DNA of 64,000 nucleotides from Rhizobium sp. NZLR1 (GCF_017357385.1 NZ_CP071632.1:2113501-2177500), one strand, 5' to 3'. Numbered from the stretch's first letter, positions 10,006 to 22,318 are shown. A program made the numbers and translations. The notes: generated by a model not told the origin, from the sequence alone.

Positions 10006-11171
10006 ACGGGGCGCCGCTGAAGATCGCCGTCATTGCCGGTGAGGTCTCGGGTGATCTGCTCGGTGCTGATCTCATCGCTGCCCTGAAGCGGATTCATGCC
10101 GGCCCGGTGGAGCTTGTCGGCGTCGGCGGCGAGGGGTTGCAGGCCGAGGGCCTGAGATCCCTGTTCGATTTCTCCGAGCTGTCGATCATGGGCATCACCC
10201 AGGTGCTGAGCCGGCTGCCAAAGCTCTATACCCTGATCCGCCAGACGACCGCCGCCATCATCGCTGCAAAGCCTGACATTCTCCTCATTATCGACAGCCC
10301 GGATTTCACCCATCGCGTCGCCAAGCGGGTCCGCACCGCGCTGCCGGACCTGCCTGTCGTCAATTATGTCTGTCCGAGCGTCTGGGCCTGGAAGGAATAT
10401 CGCGCCACGCGCATGCTTGCCTATGTCGATCATGTGCTCGCCGTCCTGCCCTTCGAGCCGGCAACGATGCAGCGCCTCAACGGCCCGGCAACCACCTATG
10501 TCGGTCATCGCCTGACCGCCGACCCTGCGCTGTTGGAAACCCGGCGCCTGCGCGCCGGCAGGCAGCCCGGCAACGGCCCGATCCTTCTTCTGCCCGGCTC
10601 ACGCTCCTCCGAAATTCAGAAGCTCCTGCCGCATTTCGAAGTCGCCGCAAGCGAACTTGCCGCCCGCAATGGGCCGATGCGCTTTATTCTGCCGACGGTG
10701 ACGCACAGGCAAGCGCTGGTTCGCCAATTGACGGCAGCATGGGAAGTAAAGCCGGAGATCGTGGTCGGCGCGGAAGCAAAATGGCAGGCCTTCGCTGAAG
10801 CCGATGCAGCCATGGCGGCATCCGGAACTGTCATTCTTGAACTGGCGCTTGCCGATGTTCCCGTCGTCTCCGCCTACAAGGTCGACTGGATCATGCGTCT
10901 GCTGACATCGGGCATCAAGACCTGGACAGGCGCGCTGCCAAACCTGATTGCCGATTACGCGGTCGTGCCGGAATACCTGAACGATATCGTTCGCGGCGCA
11001 AGTTTCGCACGCTGGATAGAAAGACTGTCAGCCGATACCTACCAGCTCAAGGCGATGAAGGAAGGCTATGATCTTATCTGGCAGCGCATGCAGACCGAAA
11101 AACCGCCCGGCGAACATGCCGCCGAAATCCTTCTCGACGTGCTGAAAAAGAAAAAACCCGGTCGCTTCTGA
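10002..11171 (+). CDS. lpxB: Lipid-A-disaccharide synthase
   Basis: GT19 glycosyltransferase that condenses lipid X with UDP-2,3-diacylglucosamine to form the lipid A disaccharide. Family blocks are IAVIAGEVSGDLLGADLI at the N-terminus, VNYVCPSVWAWKEYRA, LLLPGSRSSEIQKLLP, and AMAASGTVILELALADVPVVSAYK. ATG 10002 overlaps the lpxI stop (ATGA), and an ATG 12 bases earlier is not in the conserved part. It is the last gene of the envelope operon and runs into the terminator shared with gltA. Confidence 0.96.
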   Translation: MNGAPLKIAVIAGEVSGDLLGADLIAALKRIHAGPVELVGVGGEGLQAEGLRSLFDFSELSIMGITQVLSRLPKLYTLIRQTTAAIIAAKPDILLIIDSPDFTHRVAKRVRTALPDLPVVNYVCPSVWAWKEYRATRMLAYVDHVLAVLPFEPATMQRLNGPATTYVGHRLTADPALLETRRLRAGRQPGNGPILLLPGSRSSEIQKLLPHFEVAASELAARNGPMRFILPTVTHRQALVRQLTAAWEVKPEIVVGAEAKWQAFAEADAAMAASGTVILELALADVPVVSAYKVDWIMRLLTSGIKTWTGALPNLIADYAVVPEYLNDIVRGASFARWIERLSADTYQLKAMKEGYDLIWQRMQTEKPPGEHAAEILLDVLKKKKPGRF

Positions 11172-11186
11172 GGTGACCGGGTTTTT
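11153..11186. terminator. Bidirectional intrinsic terminator, lpxB / gltA
   Basis: AAAACCCGGTC (11153-11163) pairs with GACCGGGTTTT (11175 onward), flanked by an A run on the left and a T run on the right. It can therefore stop transcripts from both directions. It overlaps the end of lpxB and lies just beyond the 3' end of the convergent gltA. Confidence 0.85.
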
Positions 11187-11204
11187 CGTTGGTTGGGGAA
11201 GCGA

Positions 11205-12494
11205 TTAGCGCTTCGAAACCGGAATGTAGTCACGCTTCGGTTCGCCGACATAGAGCTGGCGCGGACGGCCGATGCGCTGCTCCGGATCCTCGATCATCTC
11301 GTTCCACTGCGCGATCCAGCCGACGGTGCGGGCAAGCGCGAAGAGCACGGTGAACATCGTCGTGGGGAAGCCCAGCGCCTTCAGCGTGATGCCGGAATAG
11401 AAGTCGATGTTCGGATAGAGCTTCTTTTCGATGAAATATTCGTCGGTGAGCGCGATGCGCTCAAGCTCCATCGCCACTTCGAGCAACGGATCGTCCTTGA
11501 TGCCGAGTTCGCCGAGCACCTCATGCGTCGTCTTCTGCATGATCTTGGCGCGCGGATCATAGTTCTTGTAGACGCGGTGACCGAAGCCCATCAGGCGGAA
11601 CGGATCGTTCTTGTCCTTGGCGCGGGCGATATATTCTGGAATGTGGTCGACTGAGCCGATCTCATGCAGCATGTTGAGCGCTGCTTCGTTGGCGCCGCCA
11701 TGCGCAGGCCCCCAGAGGCAGGCGATGCCGGCTGCGATGCAGGCGAACGGATTGGCGCCCGACGAACCGGCGAGACGCACGGTCGAAGTCGAGGCGTTCT
11801 GCTCGTGATCGGCATGCAGGATGAAGATCCGATCCATGGCGCGGGCAAGCACCGGATTGACCACATATTCTTCGCAAGGCACGGCAAAACACATGCGCAG
11901 GAAGTTCGAGGCGTAGTCGAGATCGTTCTTCGGATAAACGAAGGGCTGGCCGATATGGTATTTGTAAGCCATGGCCGCAAGCGTCGGCATCTTGGCGATC
12001 ATGCGCAGGCTGGCGACCATGCGCTGGTGCGGATCGGTGATGTCGGTTGAGTCATGATAGAAAGCCGACAGTGCGCCGACGCAGCCGCACATGACGGCCA
12101 TCGGATGGGCGTCACGGCGGAAGCCGGTGAAGAACCGGCTCATCTGCTCGTGCACCATGGTGTGGTGCGTGACGCGATAATCGAAATCTTTCTTCTGTAC
12201 GGTGGTCGGCAGTTCGCCGTAGAGAAGCAGATAGCAGACCTCGAGGAAGTCGCCATGCTCGGCCAGTTGCTCGATCGGATAGCCGCGATGCAGCAGCACA
12301 CCTTCGTCGCCGTCGATGTAGGTGATTTTCGATTCACAGGATGCGGTCGAGGTGAAACCCGGATCGTACGTGAAGGAAGCCGTGTTCTTGTAAAGGGCAC
12401 CGATATCGATGACGCTCGGGCCGATCGTGCCGCTTTTGACGGCTAGGTCGACAGATTTGTCACCGATTTTTATTGTAGCGCTTTGATCCGTCAT
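11205..12494 (-). CDS. gltA: Citrate synthase (type II)
   Basis: Condenses acetyl-CoA with oxaloacetate at the entry of the TCA cycle. The 429-residue length is that of the hexameric, NADH-sensitive type. Conserved blocks include [29 protein letters not shown] with its active-site His, and [17 protein letters not shown]. The start at 12494 ([11 protein letters not shown]) has a perfect GGAGGA six bases upstream; an in-frame ATG at 12524 has no such site. It is convergent with lpxB. A 6-bp inverted repeat (TGGCGC/GCGCCA, 12516-12534) lies in its leader. Confidence 0.98.
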   Translation of the reverse strand: MTDQSATIKIGDKSVDLAVKSGTIGPSVIDIGALYKNTASFTYDPGFTSTASCESKITYIDGDEGVLLHRGYPIEQLAEHGDFLEVCYLLLYGELPTTVQKKDFDYRVTHHTMVHEQMSRFFTGFRRDAHPMAVMCGCVGALSAFYHDSTDITDPHQRMVASLRMIAKMPTLAAMAYKYHIGQPFVYPKNDLDYASNFLRMCFAVPCEEYVVNPVLARAMDRIFILHADHEQNASTSTVRLAGSSGANPFACIAAGIACLWGPAHGGANEAALNMLHEIGSVDHIPEYIARAKDKNDPFRLMGFGHRVYKNYDPRAKIMQKTTHEVLGELGIKDDPLLEVAMELERIALTDEYFIEKKLYPNIDFYSGITLKALGFPTTMFTVLFALARTVGWIAQWNEMIEDPEQRIGRPRQLYVGEPKRDYIPVSKR

Positions 12495-12784
12495 GCTGAT
12501 CCTCCGAAATGGCGGTGGCGCCATAAAAGCGCCATAGGGGTTAAGCGTCCTTACCGATAGCTATATGATCGTGAAGCTAATGCCAAGTTACCGTGCCGGC
12601 ATTTTGTGCATTGCGGTATCACCTTTTAGGCACTGCAGCGATGAGCCCCGTGCATATCGGAAGCCAATGATTCGCTTAGTCTTTTGGCGCTGGCGATTTT
12701 CCCTCATATTTCAATCGATTATCCTTGCCGGATTTGATTAGAGAATGCATTCTGGCCGTCTTCGCGGGTGACCTTGGGCGGCAC

Positions 12785-15214
12785 ATGCAGGAAGTGACGA
12801 CAGTCGAATTGCGGCCGGAAGCAGGCGCCGGCTCAGCCGGTCCCTCCGGTTTTTCGCCGCCTATCGTGGTGATACGGCCGACCAGGACGCAGTCGACGAC
12901 ATCTTTGCGCCACCGGCTGCTCGCCGCAGCCCGGCAATCGATTGGCGCCGGCATGCGCATGCTGGGCGAGGAGGCGGATCATGGCCGCTTGCTGCTTTTT
13001 TCGCCGGTGTTTCTCGGCGCCGGGGCGGCCTTCTGGTTTGTTGCGGCATCCGAATTTCCGCTTGTTGCATCGCTGCTCTCTCTGTTGGTGCTGACGATCG
13101 CGGTTCTCATCGTCGGCCGCAGCCGGGCGGCATTGCGGGCGACGCTGCTGGCGCCTGCACTCGTGGCCGGCGGCATGCTCTGCGCACAATTCGAGAGCTG
13201 GCGGGCTTCGACGGTGATCCTCGATTCCTCGGTGACGACGACAGTGACCGGCCGAGTCGAGCGGCGAGAAGGCGACGGCCGTGGGCGCTGGCGCTACATT
13301 CTTGCCGTCACCGGCACGGAGGCGCCGGAGTTGAAGCGGCCGCCGGGACGCATAACCGCGATCGTCCGCGGCGCCGACATGCCTTTCGACATCGGCGACC
13401 TCATCACCGGCAGGGCACGACTGACGCCGCCGGCAGGCCCCGCACTTCCCGAGCTCAACGACTTCTCCTTCGGTGCCTATTTCGATGGCATCGGCGCCAA
13501 CGGCTTCTTCTACGGTGCGCCAGAGAAGGATCTGGAGGCGGGTCCGCAGGCTGCCAGATCGACATCGGCAGCTCTGCTGGAATGGCTTTACCGCCTGCGC
13601 AGTAGCATTGGCGACCGCATACGATCGATCCTGCCCGGCGACACCGGCGCTTTTGCCGCTGCTTTGGTGACCGACGAGCGACGCGCCATCTCGAATGCGA
13701 CGACGGAGGCGCTGCGCCAGTCCGGCCTTGCTCATATTGTCGCGATCTCCGGCCTCAACATGGCGCTGTCGGCCGGCATCTTCTTCGTCGGCTTCCGGAT
13801 GCTGCTCAGCCTTTTTCCGGGCGTCGCTCAGGCCTATCCGACAAAGAAGATCGCCGCCGCCGGCGCGCTCAGCGCCGTCACCGCCTACTACCTGATTTCC
13901 GGCTTCGGGGTCTCGGCCGAACGTGCCTTCATCATGATGGCGATCATGCTGGTCGCCGTCTTCTTCGACCGGCCGTCGATCAGCCTGCGCAATGTCGTTC
14001 TCTCGGCGCTCGTCATCATCGCCATTTCGCCGTCCGAAGTCTTGGGCCCGAGCTTCCAGATGTCCTTTGCCGCGACATTGGCACTCGTATCGGGTTATCA
14101 ACTGTGGAAGGACCGGCGCGTCCGCGAAAACGCCTTGCTGAAACTGCCGGTCTTCCGACCGGTCGTTGCCGTCGCCGGCTTCTTCGGCGGCGTCTTCCTG
14201 ACCTCGCTGATCGGCGGTTTTTCCACGGCGCTGTTTTCGATCGAACATTTTCATCGCCTGACCGCTTACGGGCTGCCGGCAAATCTCGCGACGATGCCGA
14301 TCATCTCCTTCATCGTCATGCCGGCCGGGCTGCTGGCGATGTTGCTCATGCCGTTCGGTCTGGACGTTCCGCTCTGGAAGGTGGTCGGCCTCGGCCTCGA
14401 CCTGGTGATTGCGGTCGCCAAAACGGTGTCCGGTTGGGGCGGTGATATCGGCATCGGCCGCTTGCCGGCTTGGTATTTCGCTGTCGCCGTGGCCGGCTTT
14501 CTGCTGCTGACGCTGCTGCGCACCCGGCTGCGCCATATCGGCACATCGATTATCGCCGTCTCTACGCTCGGCGTGCTGCTTCTGCCGCTTCCCCGGGCGC
14601 CGGATCTGGTGATTTCGGAGGATGGCAGTCTCGTCGCAGTGGTCGCGGCTGCGGCAATCGCTTCCAACCGCGAAAACCCGCCGGATTTCATCTTCGATCA
14701 GTGGCAGAGAGCACTTGTCCTGCCGACGCATTTCCCGCCGAAAATGCTGGATGGTCCCGCTGTCCCGCCGGAGGGAGACGACCGCCGCGTCAGGCTTTCC
14801 CGCGATCAGCAGAATGAAGCGAGGGCGGCGATGCGGGCGGCTGTCGCCGGTGGTGAAGCAAACCGCTTTTCCTGCGTCAAAAAGGCCTGGTGCACATCAA
14901 GGCTCGGCAATGGTCATGTGGTTGCCGTCATCGACAACGCTGCCTATCTCGGTCCGGCTTGCGACGCGGCGGATATCGTCGTGACGTCGGTCCGCCTGCG
15001 GTTCAACAGCTGCCGATCAGGAGCGACGCTCTTTACCGGTGAGACGCTGCGCAGGACTGGCTCCGTCGAGCTGCGCTTCGCCGATGCCGGCCTGGAGGTC
15101 GTGACCGCATTCGAAACCCTGTCGCGCCCATGGAAGCGCCATCGCGCCTATGACTGGCGCAGCAACAGTTTTGCCGAATCCGGCCTCTCCAATGTCAGTG
15201 ATAGCGGCGAATGA
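12785..15214 (+). CDS. comEC: ComEC/Rec2 family DNA uptake channel protein
   Basis: Predicted inner-membrane channel for single-stranded DNA during transformation. It contains the DUF4131-like N-terminal part, then the ComEC competence core (about residues 250-540) with the conserved [17 protein letters not shown] and [13 protein letters not shown] motifs. A C-terminal extracytoplasmic region contains several cysteines ([17 protein letters not shown]) where the metallo-lactamase-like domain of full ComEC proteins would be, but no HxHxDH motif is visible. About ten hydrophobic helices. Start is uncertain: TTG 12725 in the same frame would add 20 residues; I prefer ATG 12785. Its 3' end overlaps convergent lexA by 20 bp. 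Confidence 0.88.
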   Translation: MQEVTTVELRPEAGAGSAGPSGFSPPIVVIRPTRTQSTTSLRHRLLAAARQSIGAGMRMLGEEADHGRLLLFSPVFLGAGAAFWFVAASEFPLVASLLSLLVLTIAVLIVGRSRAALRATLLAPALVAGGMLCAQFESWRASTVILDSSVTTTVTGRVERREGDGRGRWRYILAVTGTEAPELKRPPGRITAIVRGADMPFDIGDLITGRARLTPPAGPALPELNDFSFGAYFDGIGANGFFYGAPEKDLEAGPQAARSTSAALLEWLYRLRSSIGDRIRSILPGDTGAFAAALVTDERRAISNATTEALRQSGLAHIVAISGLNMALSAGIFFVGFRMLLSLFPGVAQAYPTKKIAAAGALSAVTAYYLISGFGVSAERAFIMMAIMLVAVFFDRPSISLRNVVLSALVIIAISPSEVLGPSFQMSFAATLALVSGYQLWKDRRVRENALLKLPVFRPVVAVAGFFGGVFLTSLIGGFSTALFSIEHFHRLTAYGLPANLATMPIISFIVMPAGLLAMLLMPFGLDVPLWKVVGLGLDLVIAVAKTVSGWGGDIGIGRLPAWYFAVAVAGFLLLTLLRTRLRHIGTSIIAVSTLGVLLLPLPRAPDLVISEDGSLVAVVAAAAIASNRENPPDFIFDQWQRALVLPTHFPPKMLDGPAVPPEGDDRRVRLSRDQQNEARAAMRAAVAGGEANRFSCVKKAWCTSRLGNGHVVAVIDNAAYLGPACDAADIVVTSVRLRFNSCRSGATLFTGETLRRTGSVELRFADAGLEVVTAFETLSRPWKRHRAYDWRSNSFAESGLSNVSDSGE

Positions 15215-15914
15215 GGCCGACGAGCTTGCCCTGCACCTTGACGCGGTCCGGCCCGAAAATCCGGGTCTCATAAGCCGGATTGGCAGCCTCCAGCGCGATC
15301 GAGGCGCCCTTGCGGCGGAAACGTTTGAGCGTCGCTTCTTCGTCATCGACCAGGGCAACGACAATGTCGCCGGGACTTGCGGTGCTGCCGTTGCGGATGA
15401 TTACCGTGTCGCCGTCGAAGATGCCGGCGTCGATCATCGAATCGCCCTTGACCTCCAGCGCATAATGTTCGCCGGAGCCGAGCATGTCTGCGGGAACGAC
15501 GATGTCGTGGGTGTTATTCTGGATCGCCGAGATCGGAACGCCGGCAGCGATCCGGCCCATGACCGGCACGGAGACGGAGTTGCCGTTATCGGCGACCGGT
15601 TTTGCAGGAGCGGGGGCGGCGACCGGCTGCGGCTTGCCGAGGCTGCCCTCGATGACGCTTGGCGAAAAGCCGCGCCGGGGCTGGATGCTCGGGCTGTAGG
15701 CCTCCGGAAGCTTGATGACCTCGAGCGCCCGGGCGCGGTTCGGTAGGCGGCGAATGAAGCCACGCTCTTCAAGCGCTGTGATCAAACGATGAATGCCGGA
15801 TTTCGAGGCCAGATCCAGGGCATCCTTCATTTCGTCGAAAGAGGGCGGAATGCCGGATTCCTTCATGCGCTCATGAATGAAAAGCAGGAGCTCCTGTTGT
15901 TTGCGCGTGAGCAT
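15195..15914 (-). CDS. lexA: SOS response repressor LexA
   Basis: Represses DNA-damage genes and self-cleaves when RecA is activated. N-terminal winged helix ([21 protein letters not shown]...[20 protein letters not shown]). The Ala-Gly cleavage site is in RIAAGVPI. The S24 peptidase domain has the catalytic Ser in [13 protein letters not shown] and the catalytic Lys in ATLKRFRRK. At 239 residues it is slightly longer than enterobacterial LexA (202) owing to the alphaproteobacterial linker. Start at 15914 rather than 15941 because the family begins MLTRKQ. The SOS box just upstream implies autorepression. Confidence 0.98.
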   Translation of the reverse strand: MLTRKQQELLLFIHERMKESGIPPSFDEMKDALDLASKSGIHRLITALEERGFIRRLPNRARALEVIKLPEAYSPSIQPRRGFSPSVIEGSLGKPQPVAAPAPAKPVADNGNSVSVPVMGRIAAGVPISAIQNNTHDIVVPADMLGSGEHYALEVKGDSMIDAGIFDGDTVIIRNGSTASPGDIVVALVDDEEATLKRFRRKGASIALEAANPAYETRIFGPDRVKVQGKLVGLIRRYH

Positions 15915-15962
15915 CGACGTGTGACCCCTTGATTGAAACAAATCCAGAACAGAACACTATAT

Positions 15963-15977
15963 GTTCCATATGTGTTC
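15963..15977 (-). promoter_or_regulatory. LexA-binding SOS box upstream of lexA
   Basis: GTTC (15963-15966), seven bases, GTTC (15974-15977): the direct-repeat form GTTC-N7-GTTC that defines LexA sites in alphaproteobacteria. It lies about 50 bases upstream of the lexA start, where it would cover the promoter and allow autorepression. Two further GAAC motifs at 15947 and 15952 lie closer to the gene with the wrong spacing for a second box. Confidence 0.85.
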
Positions 15978-16111
15978 CGCAAGTAGCTAAATTTCCGTAA
16001 AACTTGCCGCCAACTCGTTGAGTTTTTTATTTTCATTCGCCGGATTGGCGCACATGTCTTGCATTGAAGGTGGCGCTGTCGCACCCTCTTGGCGTTTCAG
16101 GGAGGGATATC

Positions 16112-17008
16112 ATGAACGAGCACTCGGCCAAACCGCACCCGCTGGATCATGTCGTGCTGCCCGTTGTCAATATCGACCTGGCGCGCGAAAGGCTCGGCAA
16201 GCTTGGCTTCACCGTTGCCGCCGATGCCCGCCATCCCTTCGGAACGGAGAATGCCTGCGTCTTCTTTGCCGACAAGACCTATCTGGAGCCGCTCGGTATC
16301 GCCAGCCGCGAGGAGAGCGAGGCATCGGCGCGGCAAGGCAATGTCTTCACCGCCCGCAATCGGGCCTTCCGCTTCCGCTGTGGCGAGGAGGGGCTTTCGG
16401 CGGTGGCGTTCGGCACCGGGGATGCCGGCCGCGCTCATCGGAGCTTCGTCGGCAGCGGATCGAGCGCCGGCGACATGCTGCAGTTCAGCCGGCCGATGAA
16501 AATGCCGGACGGTTCCGAGACCATGGCCGGCTTCAAGCTGGCCTTTGCCGCTGAGTTGCGCGCGCCGGATTTCTTCCTCTTCTGTGTTGAGCGCATCAAT
16601 CCTCTGCCGGCCGATCGCGGTGCGCTAGAGACGCATGCCAATGGCGTCACCGGCATTGCCGAGATCGCGCTTTGCGCGCCGGACCCCTCTGCATTCGCCG
16701 CCTTCGTCAGCCTTGCAACGGCGCAATCGGCCGTCGAGAAAACCGGTTTCGGCGTTAATATCGCGGCGCCGAATGCGAAAATCAGCCTGATGACGCCGGA
16801 AGGGCTGGAGGCCTATTTCGAGATCGCCGTCGCATCCGCCGACCGCGGCCTGCGCGGCCGGGCTATCCTCTTTGCCGTCACCGATCTTGCCGTGACAGAA
16901 GCGCATTTGGCTGCTAACGGAGTGACCTACACGCGCAAGAACAATCGCATTCTGGTGAAGCCCGCGCCCGGGCAGGGCACGCTCTTCGCCTTCGAGGAAA
17001 CACGATGA
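16112..17008 (+). CDS. VOC family (glyoxalase-like) protein
   Basis: 298-residue protein of the vicinal oxygen chelate superfamily, glyoxalase_3-like. The N-terminal half begins with [24 protein letters not shown], the typical first beta-alpha-beta of a VOC module with a metal-ligand His. The second half (from about [17 protein letters not shown]) looks like the second module. The substrate cannot be told from sequence. ATG 16112 has GGAGGG five bases upstream; an earlier ATG at 16064 has no support. Its stop overlaps the kdsA start (ATGA), so it is co-translated with kdsA. Confidence 0.8.
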   Translation: MNEHSAKPHPLDHVVLPVVNIDLARERLGKLGFTVAADARHPFGTENACVFFADKTYLEPLGIASREESEASARQGNVFTARNRAFRFRCGEEGLSAVAFGTGDAGRAHRSFVGSGSSAGDMLQFSRPMKMPDGSETMAGFKLAFAAELRAPDFFLFCVERINPLPADRGALETHANGVTGIAEIALCAPDPSAFAAFVSLATAQSAVEKTGFGVNIAAPNAKISLMTPEGLEAYFEIAVASADRGLRGRAILFAVTDLAVTEAHLAANGVTYTRKNNRILVKPAPGQGTLFAFEETR

Positions 17009-17850
17009 GCACTGATACGAATTCCGAAGTCAGGATCGGCGAGGGCGCAGGCCAGGTCACATTTTCCAATACCGGCCGCCTGTCGCTGATTGCCGGCCCT
17101 TGCCAGATGGAGAGCCGCGACCACGCCTTCATGGTTGCCGGCACACTGAAGGAGCTTTGCGCCAAACTCGGCATCGGTCTCGTCTACAAGAGCTCCTTCG
17201 ACAAGGCAAACCGCACCTCGCTCTCTGCCGAACGCGGCATCGGGCTTGAAAAGGGCATGCAGATCTTCGCCGACCTGAAGAAGGAGTTCGGTTTTCCCGT
17301 CCTGACCGACGTCCACACCGCCGAGCAATGCGCCGCGGTGGCAAAAGTGGTCGATGTCCTGCAGATCCCGGCTTTCCTCTGCCGCCAGACCGACCTTCTG
17401 ATCGCCGCCGCCGAGACCGGCCGCGCCGTCAATGTCAAGAAGGGCCAGTTCCTCGCTCCCTGGGATATGAAAAACGTCCTGAAGAAGCTCAATGCCAGCG
17501 GCAATCCGAACGTGCTGCTGTGCGAACGCGGCGCCTCCTTCGGTTATAACACTTTGGTCTCCGACATGCGCTCGCTGCCGATCATGGCGTCGATGGGCGC
17601 GCCGGTTGTTTTCGATGCAACGCATTCCGTGGCGCAGCCGGGCGGGCAGGGCGATTCCTCCGGTGGTCAGCGGGAATTTGTGGAAACGCTGGCGCGCGCA
17701 GCGGTGGCGACCGGTATCGCCGGCGTGTTCGTCGAAACCCATCAGGACCCCGACAACGCACCGTCCGACGGCCCGAACATGGTCTATCTCAAAGACATGC
17801 CGCGGCTTTTGGAAAAGCTGCTCGCCTTCGATGCTGTCGCCAAGGGCTGA
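17005..17850 (+). CDS. kdsA: 3-deoxy-8-phosphooctulonate (KDO-8-P) synthase
   Basis: Condenses PEP with arabinose-5-phosphate to give KDO-8-phosphate for the lipopolysaccharide inner core. Family markers: [69 protein letters not shown], and [11 protein letters not shown]. The metal-dependence position in LIAGPC is Cys, although which class this strain has was not settled from sequence alone. 281 residues, normal length. Eno follows after 141 bp, presumably from its own promoter. Confidence 0.97.
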   Translation: MSTDTNSEVRIGEGAGQVTFSNTGRLSLIAGPCQMESRDHAFMVAGTLKELCAKLGIGLVYKSSFDKANRTSLSAERGIGLEKGMQIFADLKKEFGFPVLTDVHTAEQCAAVAKVVDVLQIPAFLCRQTDLLIAAAETGRAVNVKKGQFLAPWDMKNVLKKLNASGNPNVLLCERGASFGYNTLVSDMRSLPIMASMGAPVVFDATHSVAQPGGQGDSSGGQREFVETLARAAVATGIAGVFVETHQDPDNAPSDGPNMVYLKDMPRLLEKLLAFDAVAKG

Positions 17851-17967
17851 CAGTCAAAAGCCTGACATGTTCGTGCTATAGCGACGTTCAGACATGCAGG
17901 TCGAGGGTGTCGCAATGCGCCATTGTAATTTGCACGCCTTCGATTATGACAGGCTTCGAACGATTGA

Positions 17968-19266
<1,299 letters not shown>

Positions 19267-19293
19267 TCGAATCTGATTTTCAAACGGCTTGAG

Positions 19294-19321
19294 CCCGCGC
19301 CTCTCCGGCGCGGGTTTTTTG
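19294..19321 (+). terminator. Intrinsic terminator of eno
   Basis: CCCGCGCC (19294-19301) pairs perfectly with GGCGCGGG (19307-19314) around TCTCC, followed by six to seven T residues. It lies 28 bases after the eno stop. Confidence 0.9.
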
Positions 19322-19404
19322 TTGCCCGTCTTTACGGTCAATGAACGGTTAATCTCTGCGCGTTATGCTGAACGAATTGGTAATGCGTTCAAGAGCATGC
19401 GTGT

Positions 19405-19725
19405 ATGTGGACAAAGCATCATAAGAAGAGAAAGTTCGGCCGCTTCGTCATTCCGGCCATGACGGTCGCCTTCCTTTCCTATTTCGGTTATCATTGCATT
19501 CATGGCGATTACGGCCTGCGCGCAACAGAGACGTTCGAGCATCAGCGTGTCGCGCGTGAAAAAGAGCTTGCGATCTTGAAGGCGAAGCGCGAACATCTGG
19601 AAAATCAGGTCGCGCTGCTGAGTGACGGCTCGCTCGACAAGGATATGCTGGACGAAAAAGCGCGCTATCAGCTCAACATGTCGCGCGCGGACGAGATCGT
19701 CATATTCAACCATTATTCCAATTAA
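19405..19725 (+). CDS. FtsB/DivIC-like septum formation initiator
   Basis: Small 106-residue divisome protein of the septum formation initiator family. It has a basic N-terminus (TKHHKKRKFGRF), one membrane helix (about residues 14-32), then a coiled coil (REKELAILKAKREHLENQVALL) and the short C-terminal DEKARYQLNMSRADEIVI that is typical of the family. Its position between eno and pdhA matches the order in other alphaproteobacteria. Predicted to sit in the inner membrane with its coiled coil in the periplasm, bridging division proteins. Confidence 0.85.
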   Translation: MWTKHHKKRKFGRFVIPAMTVAFLSYFGYHCIHGDYGLRATETFEHQRVAREKELAILKAKREHLENQVALLSDGSLDKDMLDEKARYQLNMSRADEIVIFNHYSN

Positions 19726-19744
19726 CTGAAATCAGGTTAATTGG
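19718..19744 (+). terminator. Inverted repeat over the ftsB-like stop codon
   Basis: CCAATTAAC (19718-19726) and GTTAATTGG (19736-19744) are perfect inverted repeats with a 9-base loop. The TAA stop lies in the left arm. The stem is AT-rich and no T run follows, so it may be a weak terminator or a protein-binding palindrome in the region upstream of pdhA. Confidence 0.4.
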
Positions 19745-19784
19745 TATTTCCGAAATGTAATCAACTGTTTAGTGCTGAATATGA

Positions 19785-19800
19785 GCCATGCAATTATGGC
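19785..19800. promoter_or_regulatory. Palindrome upstream of pdhA, possible operator
   Basis: GCCAT-GCAATT-ATGGC forms a 5-bp inverted repeat about 70 bases upstream of the pdhA start, a plausible operator position for the PDH operon. No regulator can be named from it. Confidence 0.25.
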
Positions 19801-19870
19801 ATTGCTGTGGTCATCTTTCTTCCCTATGGTACGCGCCACCAAGAACCGACAAACCCATAGGGAGGGTTGA

Positions 19871-20917
19871 ATGGCGCCGCGAAAGACCGCGACCGTTTCC
19901 AGCCGCAAAACTGCAGCAAAACCGGCAGCCAAAGCATCGAATGGAGGCCCGGTAGCCGACTTCGATCGCGATGAAGAGCTCAAGGCCTATCGCGAGATGC
20001 TGATGATCCGCCGCTTCGAGGAGAAGGCCGGCCAACTTTACGGCATGGGCTTCATCGGCGGCTTTTGCCACCTTTACATCGGTCAGGAAGCTGTCGTCGT
20101 CGGCATGCAGATGGCGCAGAAGGAAGGCGACCAGGTCATCACCGCCTATCGCGACCACGGCCACATGCTGGCAACCGGCATGGAAGCGCGCGGCGTCATG
20201 GCGGAACTGACCGGGCGCCGCAGCGGCTATTCCCACGGGAAGGGCGGCTCGATGCACATGTTCTCGAAAGAAAAGCATTTCTACGGCGGTCACGGCATCG
20301 TCGGTGCCCAGGTTTCACTCGGAACCGGTCTTGCCTTTGCCAACCATTACCGCGGCAACGGCAATGTCTCGATCGCCTATTTCGGCGACGGCGCCGCCAA
20401 CCAGGGCCAGGTCTACGAGAGCTTCAACATGGCGGCCCTCTGGAAGCTGCCGATCGTCTATATCGTCGAGAACAACCGCTACGCCATGGGCACGTCGACG
20501 GCGCGCGCCACCGCCCAGTCGAACTACTCGCTGCGCGGTTCCGGCTTCGGCATCCCCGGCATTCAGGTCGACGGCATGGACGTTCGCGCCGTCAAGGCGG
20601 CTGCCGACGAGGCGCTCGAACATTGCCGCTCCGGCAAGGGTCCGATCATTCTCGAAATGCTGACCTATCGTTATCGCGGTCACTCCATGTCCGACCCGGC
20701 GAAGTATCGCTCCAAGGACGAAGTGCAGAAGATGCGCTCCGAACATGACCCGATCGAACAGGTGAAAGCACGCCTCGTCGAAAAGGGCTGGGCTTCCGAA
20801 GACGATCTGAAGGCGATCGACAAGGATGTCCGCGACATCGTCGCCGACAGCGCCGACTTCGCCCAGGCCGATCCGGAGCCGGATGCATCCGAGCTCTACA
20901 CCGACATTCTGCTCTAA
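19871..20917 (+). CDS. pdhA: Pyruvate dehydrogenase E1 alpha subunit
   Basis: Thiamine-PP-binding half of the E1 that decarboxylates pyruvate. The 348-residue protein has an Ala/Lys-rich N-terminal tail, then MIRRFEEKAGQLYGMGFIGGF, the EMLTYRYRGHSMSDP block containing a loop targeted by E1 kinases in mitochondria, and the ThDP motif GDGAANQGQVYESFNMAALWKLPIVYIVENN (GDG...NN). AGGGAGG lies upstream of ATG 19871. First gene of the pdhA-pdhB-pdhC group (gaps of about 15 bp). Confidence 0.97.
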   Translation: MAPRKTATVSSRKTAAKPAAKASNGGPVADFDRDEELKAYREMLMIRRFEEKAGQLYGMGFIGGFCHLYIGQEAVVVGMQMAQKEGDQVITAYRDHGHMLATGMEARGVMAELTGRRSGYSHGKGGSMHMFSKEKHFYGGHGIVGAQVSLGTGLAFANHYRGNGNVSIAYFGDGAANQGQVYESFNMAALWKLPIVYIVENNRYAMGTSTARATAQSNYSLRGSGFGIPGIQVDGMDVRAVKAAADEALEHCRSGKGPIILEMLTYRYRGHSMSDPAKYRSKDEVQKMRSEHDPIEQVKARLVEKGWASEDDLKAIDKDVRDIVADSADFAQADPEPDASELYTDILL

Positions 20918-20932
20918 TCGGGGAGGGAACCC

Positions 20933-22318
20933 ATGCCTATCGATATCCTCATGCCCGCCCTCTCTCCGACGATGGAAGAAGGCACGCTGTCCAAATGGCT
21001 GAAACAGGAAGGTGACAAGGTCACCTCCGGCGACGTGATTGCCGAAATCGAAACCGACAAGGCGACGATGGAAGTCGAAGCCATCGACGAAGGCGTCATC
21101 GGCAAGCTGCTCGTCGACGCCGGCACCGAAGGCGTCAAGGTCAACACCAAGATCGCCGTGCTGTTGCAGGACGGCGAATCCGCCGCGGATATCTCCGCCG
21201 CCAAACCGGCCGCCGCTGCCGCCCCAGCGGTTGCCCAGGAAGAAAAGCCGACCAACACCGGTTCTGCTGCAGCGCCGCTTCCGGCCGAGCCGAAGGCCGT
21301 CGTGCCGAATGACCCGGAAATTCCGGCCGGCACCGAAATGGTGTCGACCACCGTGCGCGAAGCGCTCCGCGACGCCATGGCCGAGGAAATGCGCGCCAGC
21401 GAAGACGTCTTCGTCATGGGCGAGGAAGTCGCCGAATATCAGGGCGCCTACAAGGTCACACAGGGCCTGCTGCAGGAATTCGGCCCTCGCCGTGTCATCG
21501 ATACGCCTATCACCGAGCACGGTTTTGCCGGCGTCGGTGTCGGCGCCGCAATGGCCGGCCTTCGCCCGATCGTCGAATTCATGACCTTCAACTTCGCCAT
21601 GCAGGCGATCGACCATATCATCAACTCCGCCGCCAAGACGCTCTATATGTCCGGCGGCCAGATGGGCGCGCCGATCGTGTTTCGCGGCCCGAATGGCGCC
21701 GCCGCCCGTGTCGGCGCCCAGCACAGCCAGGACTATGCTGCCTGGTACAGCGCAATCCCCGGCCTGAAGGTCGTCATGCCCTACACGGCATCCGACGCCA
21801 AGGGCCTGCTCAAGGCTGCGATCCGCGATCCGAATCCGGTCATCTTCCTCGAGAACGAAATTCTCTACGGCCAGCACTTCGATGTGCCGAAGCTCGACAA
21901 TTTCGTCCTGCCGATCGGCAAGGCTCGCATCCATCGTCCGGGCAAGGACGTAACCGTGGTCTCCTTCGGCATCGGCATGACCTATGCGACGAAGGCTGTC
22001 GCCGAACTCGAAAAGATCGGCATCGACGTCGAACTGATCGACCTTCGCACCATCCGCCCGATGGATCTGCCGACCGTGATCGAATCGGTGAAGAAGACCG
22101 GTCGCCTGGTCACCGTCGAGGAAGGCTATCCGCAATCATCCGTCGGCACCGAAATCGCCACCCGCGTCATGCAGCAGGCCTTCGATTATCTCGATGCGCC
22201 GATTCTGACGATTGCCGGCAAGGATGTGCCGATGCCCTACGCCGCCAATCTCGAAAAGCTGGCGCTTCCGAACGTCGGCGAAGTCGTCGATGCGGTGAAG
22301 GCTGTTTGTTACAAATAA
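20933..22318 (+). CDS. pdhB: Pyruvate dehydrogenase E1 beta subunit with lipoyl domain
   Basis: 461 residues, about 130 longer than ordinary E1 beta. The extra part is an N-terminal lipoyl domain ([20 protein letters not shown]...[16 protein letters not shown], lipoylated Lys in the DKA motif, about residues 1-80). It is joined by an Ala/Pro-rich linker (about 83-125) to the E1 beta catalytic region, which starts [17 protein letters not shown]. Lipoylated E1 beta is known in alphaproteobacteria. The lipoyl domain is nearly identical to that of the adjacent E2, suggesting duplication. 15 bp after pdhA. Confidence 0.97.
   Translation: MPIDILMPALSPTMEEGTLSKWLKQEGDKVTSGDVIAEIETDKATMEVEAIDEGVIGKLLVDAGTEGVKVNTKIAVLLQDGESAADISAAKPAAAAAPAVAQEEKPTNTGSAAAPLPAEPKAVVPNDPEIPAGTEMVSTTVREALRDAMAEEMRASEDVFVMGEEVAEYQGAYKVTQGLLQEFGPRRVIDTPITEHGFAGVGVGAAMAGLRPIVEFMTFNFAMQAIDHIINSAAKTLYMSGGQMGAPIVFRGPNGAAARVGAQHSQDYAAWYSAIPGLKVVMPYTASDAKGLLKAAIRDPNPVIFLENEILYGQHFDVPKLDNFVLPIGKARIHRPGKDVTVVSFGIGMTYATKAVAELEKIGIDVELIDLRTIRPMDLPTVIESVKKTGRLVTVEEGYPQSSVGTEIATRVMQQAFDYLDAPILTIAGKDVPMPYAANLEKLALPNVGEVVDAVKAVCYK

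Noticed and set aside
12833..14731. Antisense open frame of 632 codons opposite comEC
   Set aside because: Arg/Asp/Gln-rich with no domain; ComEC core motifs support the plus strand.
15947..15955. Second SOS box from the GAAC motifs nearest lexA
   Set aside because: The two GAAC are one base apart, not seven; only the GTTC-N7-GTTC at 15963 fits.
20315..22135. Antisense open frame of 606 codons opposite pdhA/pdhB
   Set aside because: Gly/Asp/His-rich shadow of well-conserved PDH genes.
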